NCBI GenBank assembly: GCA_963605425.1 | Contig: CAVCUQ010000002.1 | Span: 1-64,000 of the forward strand | Direction: 5' to 3' | DNA length: 64,000 nt | Source of the DNA: JAEELC01 sp963605425 | Lineage (GTDB): Bacteria > Bacillota_I > Bacilli_A > Acholeplasmatales > Anaeroplasmataceae | Part shown: positions 8,343 through 15,200 of the stretch, piece by piece | Position numbering within the stretch: position 1 is the first letter of the stretch | Layout: every line of letters begins with the position of its first letter | The notes under the pieces: generated by a model | Told to the model about the DNA's origin: nothing | Seen by the model: the letters and a program-made list of their open reading frames with translations, nothing else | The model's database searches: none | Position numbers and translations under genes: made by a program

Positions 8343-9726
8343 TTTTACTTCTTCAATTTTACTTGTGTTAACAGCTTTAAGTACATCATTAGTTTCTAAT
8401 ACTGAATTTTATAAGTCTAAAAACGAAATTAAGCTAGAGAAGAATAATTAGATTACAAATATTGAATGGCATAACAATAATCTTACTTTATCTAATTCTG
8501 ATAAAGATTTATTTTCAAAATATGAAATTAATGAAATGGAAGCTTCCAATTCTATTGATGTCTTTGTACAAGAAGAATATGTATCGTATGATGAATATAT
8601 AAATTCTAGCCTATTAAATAGTGAGTCAAAAATTAGCACGGCTAATTTAGATATATCAAATTCTAATGAATATACTCATAATAAGGGATATATTAAATTT
8701 ATAACAAAAGCTTATGCATTAGGCTTTTTTGATGGTAATATTGTATATCATGTTGAGGTTACAACTGAACAACAAAAAAGTTTTATATTAAATAAAAAAG
8801 ACAATTTAATTATAAGACATGGTGATAATGCAGTTACATATAATCAAGATAAATATATTGCAAAGGGAGAAAGATATACTCCTTGTATGATATATTGGAC
8901 ATATAGTCCTAATAGCCCTACAAATGCAGATGAATATGAAACGTTGACACCTAATTATTCATGTAGTGATTCAGGAATTTATTATACATTTAAAGCTGGT
9001 GGTTCAACTTTTTCTTCTGACACATCAACTATAGTTTATGGAAAAACTAAGGTTACTGCAGATTATTATATGGTGGCTACAGATACTACCGAAGTTCAAC
9101 CTGTATATGTTCATAATTACAGTATAATAGTCGATTCTTTATCTTTGTCTTTTGGCAAAATTGGTACAAGTATAACTGTTGACCATAAAAATGATATAAT
9201 GGAGGGAAGTTCATTAACACTAAAAGGATATAGTTCTAGAATAAATCAAACTGTAAATAGATTGTCACCAAATGACTGGGGATTTGATGCTAGATATTAT
9301 TTTGAAAATGAAGGAATTAAATCTTCTACAATCAAATTAAATGATTTGGAAATTGAAAGCCAAAGATTAAGATGTGGATATATTGAAGAAGAATACATCA
9401 ATTTATCTCCTAATCGCATTGATGCAGGGAATGCATATCTAGAACTAAGATTTAATAAAACAATCTATGAATTTAGTACTAATTTATCTTTTTGGTCATC
9501 TTCAGAACATTTATTTAAACCAGATGGTGATTATGCTTATATAGAATATCTTGATTCTAATGGTGATTGGATTACTTTGGTTGATTTACTAGAAAGTGTT
9601 CTTCCTACTGATAGAAAAAATCAAAAATATTTTGAATTTGATTTTATTGAAGGTACTTATGGAATTAGATTTGTAGCTCATAAAGAAAGTCCTCTAACTA
9701 ATAGAAATAGGGGAGAATTTGTATAG
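8332..9726 (+). pseudogene. Secreted protein gene interrupted by an in-frame TAG (codon 40)
   Basis: ATG 8332 has an AGGAG site (8321-8325) and encodes a signal-peptide-like start, MMINFTSSILLVLTALSTSLVSN. After 39 codons TAG occurs at 8449-8451. The same frame then runs on for 424 codons to TAG 9724-9726. The downstream part contains an ATG at 8536, but it has no ribosome binding site and no export signal. The body is rich in Ser, Asn, Tyr and Asp with predicted beta structure and only two Cys, which suits an extracellular protein. I recognise no family. A recent nonsense mutation, amber read-through or a base-call error would each explain it; TAG is a normal stop elsewhere in this window. 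Confidence 0.7.
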
Positions 9727-9804
9727 GAGAAACTAAATTTTTAACATATAGTATTAATTAAAATTAGTTACTCTTAGTTGTTTTAAAAATATTATAATTA
9801 ATTT

Positions 9805-9845
9805 AAGTCGTATTGTTAGTGTTTAACTCAATATGACTTTTTTTT
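9805..9845 (+). terminator. Terminator after the interrupted secreted-protein gene
   Basis: AAGTCGTATTG (9805-9815) pairs with CAATATGACTT (9829-9839) with one G-U, then a run of eight T. Confidence 0.85.
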
Positions 9846-9887
9846 GCGAAAAATATAACTAAAAAGGAAAAGCGGTAAAACTTTTCC

Positions 9888-10913
9888 TTAAATTATTTCC
9901 TTTGTGATCATTGAATAGTTAATACTCTTTAAATTCTTACATCCAGTAAGTATCATAGAGTCCTCAAGTTCAGAATGAAGTTTATCAGTAAAAATTTTTA
10001 CTCCTTCATCTTTTGAACCATAAATAGATGTGACATAAGGGCGTGCAATTAATACTGCATCAGCTCCTAAAGCAAGTGCTTTAAATATATCTGCACCGCT
10101 TCTAATACCACCATCGACTAGTATTATCATCTTTCCTTTAAATTCTTTTGCTATATCATAAAGGACAGAAGAAGTAGAAACACAAGAATCTAGTACTCTG
10201 CCTCCATGATTTGACACAACAACACCACTAGCACCAGCAAGGTAGGCCTTTCTTGTGGACTCAACTGAGAGAATACCTTTTATAATAAATGGCTTTTTAG
10301 CATAATTAATAATTTCATTAAGCTCATCTTGCGTTTTAGGACCAGCTTTAGGTGTTCTATTTTTTAAGAATGGAAGTCCTGAGGCATCAATATCCATCGC
10401 AAGTGCTAAAGGATTTGCAGAAAGAGCTATATCTATTTTTTCTTTGATACTATTCATATCCCATGGCTTAATAGTAATTACACCATTTCCATCTAATTCT
10501 TTAATTACTTTAGCTGCACTAATTAATACGTTTGGATCAACACCATCGCCAGTAAAACCTAAGATGTTTGATTCCTTAGCACATTTTAGCATTATCTTAT
10601 TGTACTCTAAATCATCATATAAAGGACCATAGTGTTTATTTACTGCACCTACTGGGCCGATAAGAATTGGATCAGATAATGTTTTGCCAAAGAAATTAAA
10701 AGAAGTATCAACTTTATCTACATCAGATATTGCATCAGGAATTATTCTATAATTTTGCCAAGAAAGATAATTTCGAATAGCGTTATCACCTGTTCCTTTA
10801 GCACCGGGGCCTGGAATTTTATTCTTACAAGCTTTCCCATCACAAATAGGGCAGGCTTTGCAATATGGTTCTAGATTAACTCTTGCTTGTTCAAGTAATT
10901 CTAAATAAGTCAT
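9888..10913 (-). CDS. FMN-dependent alpha-hydroxy-acid dehydrogenase/oxidase
   Basis: A 341-residue TIM-barrel flavoenzyme of the lactate oxidase/glycolate oxidase family, oxidising a 2-hydroxy acid such as lactate. SNHGGR (234-239) carries the catalytic His236 and the substrate Arg239. VDGGIRSGADIFKALALGADAV (266 onwards) binds the FMN phosphate. The N-terminus has four cysteines (Cys18, 21, 24 and 29 in CKACPICDGKAC), as in a Firmicute subgroup of this family, and could hold a metal or Fe-S centre. The electron acceptor and exact substrate cannot be read from sequence. It starts four bases after the DUF1836 gene on the same strand. Confidence 0.85.
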   Translation of the reverse strand: MTYLELLEQARVNLEPYCKACPICDGKACKNKIPGPGAKGTGDNAIRNYLSWQNYRIIPDAISDVDKVDTSFNFFGKTLSDPILIGPVGAVNKHYGPLYDDLEYNKIMLKCAKESNILGFTGDGVDPNVLISAAKVIKELDGNGVITIKPWDMNSIKEKIDIALSANPLALAMDIDASGLPFLKNRTPKAGPKTQDELNEIINYAKKPFIIKGILSVESTRKAYLAGASGVVVSNHGGRVLDSCVSTSSVLYDIAKEFKGKMIILVDGGIRSGADIFKALALGADAVLIARPYVTSIYGSKDEGVKIFTDKLHSELEDSMILTGCKNLKSINYSMITKEII

Positions 10914-10917
10914 AAGT

Positions 10918-11529
10918 TTACTCGTTTTCAGCCAAAATATCTTCCATAGACTTTTGCTTTAAGACTTCATTTTGTTCTTTAATATGAGTAAGTAATTTTA
11001 ATAGATATAAGATACGCTTAGATACAGTTGCATAAGCATTAGCTTTAGCAGCTAGTCTTAGAGCTAAATCAGTTAAATCTTTCTCATCATTTTCTTTACA
11101 ACTCTTTAAAGAATTTTTAGTCTCTTTAATTACTTCATCAAAAGATTTATTATTGACATCTAAGTATTTATTATATTCTACTTTATATTCACTATCTTTA
11201 TATTCTACGTCAAGTATTTGTTTAATTTCAGGAAGAGACAATACTTGTTTTAAATATATTAATTCATTTAAAAGTGATAATTGCTCACGAGAATATTTTT
11301 TAGCATTAGGTGCTTTAATAATCTTATGCTTAACATAATTGTTAATCATACAAGATGTGATTTGTTTGTCATTGCTATTCTTTTGAAGAACACTAGCTTC
11401 TCTCTCTAAATAAGTTAGTAACTGTTCCATGTAAAGGTCGATATCCGGCAGTTTATCATAATCTGGAAGAGTTAGATTATCTATTTGGTCAAGCCACTTA
11501 TCAAGAGAGTTATTTACATTAATATCCAT
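10918..11529 (-). CDS. DUF1836 family protein (MerR-like DNA-binding core)
   Basis: The 203-residue protein contains the DUF1836 signature in its first half: ITSCMINNYVKHKIIKAPNAKKYSREQLSLL followed by LKQVLSLPEIKQIL. This resembles a winged-helix segment of MerR type, so a regulatory role is plausible but unproven. The C-terminal half is helical and charged. The ribosome binding site AAAGGAG is ten bases before ATG. It is the first gene of a minus-strand pair with the FMN dehydrogenase and could be its regulator or simply its neighbour. Confidence 0.75.
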   Translation of the reverse strand: MDINVNNSLDKWLDQIDNLTLPDYDKLPDIDLYMEQLLTYLEREASVLQKNSNDKQITSCMINNYVKHKIIKAPNAKKYSREQLSLLNELIYLKQVLSLPEIKQILDVEYKDSEYKVEYNKYLDVNNKSFDEVIKETKNSLKSCKENDEKDLTDLALRLAAKANAYATVSKRILYLLKLLTHIKEQNEVLKQKSMEDILAENE

Positions 11530-11558
11530 ATATAAAATCTCCTTTAAAACTTAATTAG

Positions 11559-11564
11559 ATTATA
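11559..11564 (-). promoter_or_regulatory. Extended -10 promoter of the DUF1836 unit
   Basis: On the minus strand the sequence reads TTTGATATAAT: a perfect TATAAT preceded by TGn. A weak TTTCAC lies 18 bases upstream. Confidence 0.55.
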
Positions 11565-11677
11565 TCAAAGTAGAGGTAAAAAGTGAAACATAAAATTATA
11601 TTTTATTATATCAATATTTATGATTTTAGTTTTTAAAACTAACAACATTAATTTAAGATAAATTCTAGTCAATTAAC

Positions 11678-11706
11678 TTGATATAAAAGCGCTTTTAATC
11701 TATAAT
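11678..11706 (+). promoter_or_regulatory. Promoter of the EIIB-like/HPr operon with an embedded cre-like palindrome
   Basis: TTGATA (11678-11683) and TATAAT (11701-11706) flank a 17-base spacer. The spacer contains TAAAAGCGCTTTTA (11684-11697), a perfect 14-bp palindrome whose AAAGCGCTTT core matches LacI/CcpA-type operators (ideal cre: TGAAAGCGCTTTCA). A bound repressor would block polymerase directly. Confidence 0.75.
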
Positions 11707-11729
11707 ATAGTTGAAAATGAGGTGTTCGT

Positions 11730-12083
11730 ATGTCGCTTGAAGCTAATACTGGACTGATAATCGGAATAGTGATTTTAGTAGCTATTATAGTTGCTGGAAT
11801 ATTTATTTTGATTTGTACAAAAAAAGGTAAGAATAAGATTGTTGTTGATGAAGAATTAATAAACAGTATGGTGTCTTATCTAGGTGGTAAAGAAAATATA
11901 AAGAATTATTCTAAAGAAAATGCTAGAGTTAAATTTGAGGTATTAAATTTAGAATCTGTTAATTTAGATAGTCTTAAGACCATTTCTGAAAAAGGTGTTT
12001 TTGTAACCGGTAATAATGTTAAAACATTGTTTAAATATGATTCTGATTTAATTATAAAGATGTTAGATAAGATATTAAAATAA
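11730..12083 (+). CDS. Membrane-anchored PTS EIIB-like protein without the catalytic Cys
   Basis: The 117-residue protein has one N-terminal membrane helix (about 8-29), a basic stop-transfer KKGKNK, and a cytoplasmic domain resembling glucose-type EIIB. It keeps GGKENI (52-57), an Arg-rich strand (ARVKFEV), 'V-N-L-D-S-L-K' and a Gly-Val-x-V-x-G-N-N-V turn. In active EIIB the phosphorylated Cys lies six residues after GGKENI (GGKENI-x5-C-x-TRLR). Here that place is Glu63, in KNYSKENARVKF. Phosphotransfer by this residue is therefore ruled out if the alignment holds. HPr follows 15 bases downstream, so a regulatory role tied to the PTS is suggested. No transport domain is encoded nearby. Confidence 0.7.
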   Translation: MSLEANTGLIIGIVILVAIIVAGIFILICTKKGKNKIVVDEELINSMVSYLGGKENIKNYSKENARVKFEVLNLESVNLDSLKTISEKGVFVTGNNVKTLFKYDSDLIIKMLDKILK

Positions 12084-12098
12084 TAGGGAGGCTTTATT

Positions 12099-12371
12099 AT
12101 GGTATCAATGAGTTTTAAAATTGTAAGTGAAACTGGAATTCATGCTCAAAGTGCTGTTAGACTTGTTAATGAGGCTATTAAGTTCCATTCTGATGTTGAA
12201 CTTGAAGTTGAAGGTAAGAAGATTAACATGAAGTCTATCATGGGTGTTATGAGTCTTGGTATTTATCAAGGTGCTATTGTAACAATTCATGCAAATGGCG
12301 CAGATGAGGCTGAATGTATTAAGGCTATAACTGATAAGATTTATAGTTTAAAGCTTGGAAAAGAAATTTAA
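12099..12371 (+). CDS. ptsH: HPr-like phosphocarrier protein
   Basis: A 90-residue HPr, with GGGAGG seven bases before ATG. Numbering is canonical without gaps: His15 in ETGIHAQSAV is the EI-dependent phosphorylation site, and Ser46 in NMKSIMGVMSLGI is the HPr-kinase site that makes HPr(Ser-P), the CcpA corepressor. The normally near-invariant Arg17 and Pro18 of 'HARPA' are Gln17 and Ser18, which should weaken the interaction with EI and EII partners. Unlike Crh, His15 is kept. Pairing with the EIIB-like protein and the cre-like site suggests feedback from sugar status onto this operon. Confidence 0.88.
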   Translation: MVSMSFKIVSETGIHAQSAVRLVNEAIKFHSDVELEVEGKKINMKSIMGVMSLGIYQGAIVTIHANGADEAECIKAITDKIYSLKLGKEI

Positions 12372-12377
12372 TAAATG

Positions 12378-12416
12378 TAATGCTAGATTGAAAGGTCTAG
12401 CATTATATTTTAATTT
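12378..12416 (+). terminator. Terminator after the HPr gene
   Basis: TAATGCTAGA (12378-12387) pairs perfectly with TCTAGCATTA (12396-12405). The following tract is T-rich but interrupted (TATTTTAATTT), so termination may be partial. Confidence 0.7.
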
Positions 12417-12431
12417 AAGAGGTGATTAATT

Positions 12432-13802
12432 ATGAATAAAGAATTAACAAAAGATGATTTTGTAGAACTAGTTAATAAATATTTTGATGATTTTAAGAAG
12501 AGTTTAAAAGAATTAGTTAGTTTTGCATCTGTACTTGATGAATATAAAGAAAATAGCGATGCACCATTTGGAGAAGGAAATAAAAAAGCACTTGAATACA
12601 TGCTTAATCTTGGTGAAAAAGATGGATTTAAGACTTTAAATTCTGATAATTATGCTGGACATGTTGAATTTGGCGATGGAAGTGAAACTCTAGGTTTACT
12701 TGCTCATCTTGATGTTGTGCCTGTAACAGGACAAAAGTGGGATAATGATCCATTTACCGTAGTAGAAAAAGATGGAAAGATTATCGGACGTGGTGTAAAT
12801 GATGATAAGGGACCACTTCTTGCATCATATTATGCTATAAAGATGCTAAAAGATTTAGGATTTAAACCAAATAAAAAAATTAAACTTATTATGGGATGTG
12901 ATGAGGAAACAGGTTCTAGATGTTTACAGCATTATTTTAAAAATAATCCGCTTCCTGAAATAGGTTTCTCTCCTGATGCATGTTTCCCATGTATCAATGG
13001 TGAAAAGGCTCATCAAACTATTGATATTGTTGGAAAAAATGATTCTACTATTTTAGTATCATTTAAAGCGGGTGAAAGATATAATATTGTGCCTGAAGAA
13101 GCTCATATGACTTTAGCTAAAGATTTAACTAAAGAATATCTAGAATTCCTTTCTAAGAACGATTATAAAGGTGAAGTAAAGAATAATGTTTACTATGCTT
13201 ATGGTGTGGCTGCCCACGCTATGTGTCCTGAAAAAGGAGTAAATGCTGCGTTTATTTTATTTGAGTTCTTAAATGAATATGCTGACTCTAGTATTGATAA
13301 ACTTGCATGTAAATATCTAACATTTGACCCATTTGGCAAGAAACTAGACCTTGATAAGACTTATGATGAAATGGGTAATTTAACACTTAATTTAGGTGTT
13401 GTTTCTATTGATAAAGATAGTGTAAAACTTGGTCTTGATTTGAGAATACCTTCTGATGAGATGGAAACCTTAATTAGAGATAATGTAACTAAAGCAGCCA
13501 AAGAATTTGGTTTAAATGCTGAATTTGGTACATTTACTAAGGTTCACTATGTAAAGAGCACTAGTTTCCTTGTTGAATCACTTGTTAATTCTTACAGAGA
13601 ATTTACAGGAGATACTCAAAATAAAGCTTACTGTATTGGAGGCGGAACTTATGCTAAGTTTATGCCGGGTGCAGTAGCCTTTGGACCTCAATTTGTTGGG
13701 GGAGCTGATGTAGATCATCAAGCAAATGAATATATTTATGAAAGTGACTATAAAAAGATTTTAGCTATATATGCTAAAGCTATTTATGATTTAACAAAAT
13801 AA
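12432..13802 (+). CDS. pepV: Dipeptidase PepV (M20 zinc peptidase)
   Basis: Cytoplasmic broad dipeptidase, 456 residues, the usual length. Metal ligands of the M20 family are in place: His92 and Asp94 in LLAHLDVVP, Asp125 in GRGVNDDKGPL, and the Glu pair 158-159 in GCDEETGS. The late motif GGGTYAKFMPGAVAFG supplies the last His-region contacts, with DVDHQANEY following. AGAGGTGAT precedes the ATG. It overlaps trmB by one base (TAATG), so translation of the two is coupled. Confidence 0.93.
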   Translation: MNKELTKDDFVELVNKYFDDFKKSLKELVSFASVLDEYKENSDAPFGEGNKKALEYMLNLGEKDGFKTLNSDNYAGHVEFGDGSETLGLLAHLDVVPVTGQKWDNDPFTVVEKDGKIIGRGVNDDKGPLLASYYAIKMLKDLGFKPNKKIKLIMGCDEETGSRCLQHYFKNNPLPEIGFSPDACFPCINGEKAHQTIDIVGKNDSTILVSFKAGERYNIVPEEAHMTLAKDLTKEYLEFLSKNDYKGEVKNNVYYAYGVAAHAMCPEKGVNAAFILFEFLNEYADSSIDKLACKYLTFDPFGKKLDLDKTYDEMGNLTLNLGVVSIDKDSVKLGLDLRIPSDEMETLIRDNVTKAAKEFGLNAEFGTFTKVHYVKSTSFLVESLVNSYREFTGDTQNKAYCIGGGTYAKFMPGAVAFGPQFVGGADVDHQANEYIYESDYKKILAIYAKAIYDLTK

Positions 13803-14467
13803 TGAGATTACGTAAAGTTAAAGATGCATTTTTAGATTTATCAAAAGATACAAAATATTTTGTCTTAAATCCTAAGGATTATAAAGGTAAATGGAATGAA
13901 CTAGTATTTGAAAATAATAACCCTATTCATATTGAAGTGGGATGTGGTAAGGGACAATTCATGTTAGGGCTTGCAAGAGAATTTCCTAATATTAATTTTA
14001 TTGCAATTGAAAAGTATGATTCTGTTTTAATTAGAACTCTTGAAAAGGTTAGCGAATATGATATTCCTAATTTAAGACTTGTTTTACTTGATGCAGTAAT
14101 GTTACCTGAAGTTTTTGCAAAAGATGAAGTTAAGCGTATTTACCTAAACTTCTCTGACCCATGGCCTAAGAAAAGACATGCTAAGCGTCGTCTTACAAGT
14201 TATGTATATTTAGATATATACAAACAAATATTACCTATAGATGGTGAAATTTTCCAAAAGACTGATAATAGAAAATTATTTGAATCAAGTTTAGAATCTT
14301 TCTCTCAAAATGGTTGGTATTTATCAAATATATCGCTAGATTTACATAAAGATGATGTATTTAATATCATGACTGAATATGAAGAAAAGTGGAGCCCTAA
14401 AGGTCCTATTTACCGCCTTGAAGCTAGACAGATTAAAAACGAAACAAAAGAAGAAGAGTCTCTATAA
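13802..14467 (+). CDS. trmB: tRNA (guanine-46-N7)-methyltransferase
   Basis: Adds the m7G46 modification in the tRNA variable loop with SAM. At 221 residues it is typical. The SAM site is IEVGCGKGQFMLGLA, and the family signature NFSDPWPKKRHAKRRLT follows. The C-terminal part has QKTDNRKLFESSLESF. It starts within the pepV stop codon, and its own stop lies in a terminator hairpin. Confidence 0.96.
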   Translation: MRLRKVKDAFLDLSKDTKYFVLNPKDYKGKWNELVFENNNPIHIEVGCGKGQFMLGLAREFPNINFIAIEKYDSVLIRTLEKVSEYDIPNLRLVLLDAVMLPEVFAKDEVKRIYLNFSDPWPKKRHAKRRLTSYVYLDIYKQILPIDGEIFQKTDNRKLFESSLESFSQNGWYLSNISLDLHKDDVFNIMTEYEEKWSPKGPIYRLEARQIKNETKEEESL

Positions 14468-14478
14468 GGACTCTTTTT
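14454..14478 (+). terminator. Terminator overlapping the trmB stop codon
   Basis: AAGAGTC (14454-14460) pairs with GACTCTT (14469-14475), followed by T residues. The trmB stop lies in the loop. Confidence 0.8.
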
Positions 14479-14487
14479 AATTTCACT

Positions 14488-14516
14488 TTGATTTCACACA
14501 AAAGTTATTATATAAT
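14488..14516 (+). promoter_or_regulatory. Promoter of the atypical response regulator
   Basis: TTGATT (14488-14493), a 17-base spacer and a perfect TATAAT (14511-14516). Confidence 0.75.
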
Positions 14517-14537
14517 AGAGACAGGATGTGAATAAAA

Positions 14538-15200
14538 GTGGTAAGTATACTGGTTTGTGTAGAAGAGGAAGAATTAATAAATAATCTAAAGTGTGAATTT
14601 GATAAATATAATATTAATTTTGATTTGGTTCGTGATGGTATTTCTGCTAAAGAGACTCTTGATAATGGTTCTTATAAAGCTGTTATCATTAAAGATAATC
14701 TTAAAGGACTTGATGGAATTACACTTTCTAGTTATATAAGAAAAAAGAATAATGAGATATTTATTTATATTTTAGGATCTAGGAATTTAGATTATGATGT
14801 ATTTTATGCCTTAAAAAGTGGTGCTAATGATTATATTGTATCCCCTCTAAATATTGAAAATTTGGCTTTAAAGGTTTACAATTTCTTATCTTTAAATGGA
14901 AATCAAATGTTACATGTTGGAAATATTGATATCGATTCTGATGCTAGAGTACTTTATGTTGATGGAAAGAAGAAAAATCTTACCTTAAAAGAATTTAAAT
15001 TACTTAAGTATTTAATTGATAATAAGGGTAAGGCTGTATCTAGAGAAGAAATATTCAAGTGTGTTTGGGAATATGATGATTATGCACTTGATGATAGAAC
15101 TATAGATACACATATTAAGATGCTTAGAAATGAACTTGGTCCGTATAAAGATTATATAGAAACCTATAGAGGTTATGGATATAAGTTTGAGGTTAAATAA
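14538..15200 (+). CDS. OmpR/PhoB-type regulator with a degenerate receiver domain
   Basis: A 220-residue two-domain regulator starting at GTG with AGGA upstream. The C-terminal winged helix (about 125-220) is canonical: LTLKEFKLLKYLIDNKGKAVSREEIF and DDRTIDTHIKMLRNELG...RGYGYKF. The receiver (1-118) keeps the fold but not the chemistry. In the alignment around LKGLDG the phosphoacceptor Asp is Lys52 (Asp53 is shifted by one), the switch Thr is Gly80 and the conserved Lys of 'TKP' is Ser102 (DYIVSPL). No histidine kinase is adjacent. Phosphorylation-independent control is therefore likely. Its stop overlaps the ATG of the S51/prephenate dehydratase fusion. Confidence 0.85.
   Translation: MVSILVCVEEEELINNLKCEFDKYNINFDLVRDGISAKETLDNGSYKAVIIKDNLKGLDGITLSSYIRKKNNEIFIYILGSRNLDYDVFYALKSGANDYIVSPLNIENLALKVYNFLSLNGNQMLHVGNIDIDSDARVLYVDGKKKNLTLKEFKLLKYLIDNKGKAVSREEIFKCVWEYDDYALDDRTIDTHIKMLRNELGPYKDYIETYRGYGYKFEVK

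Noticed and set aside
8448..8639. A 63-codon minus-strand frame across the amber codon of the secreted-protein gene
   Set aside because: It has no ribosome binding site or protein features. The + strand frame with signal peptide and long continuation is the better explanation.
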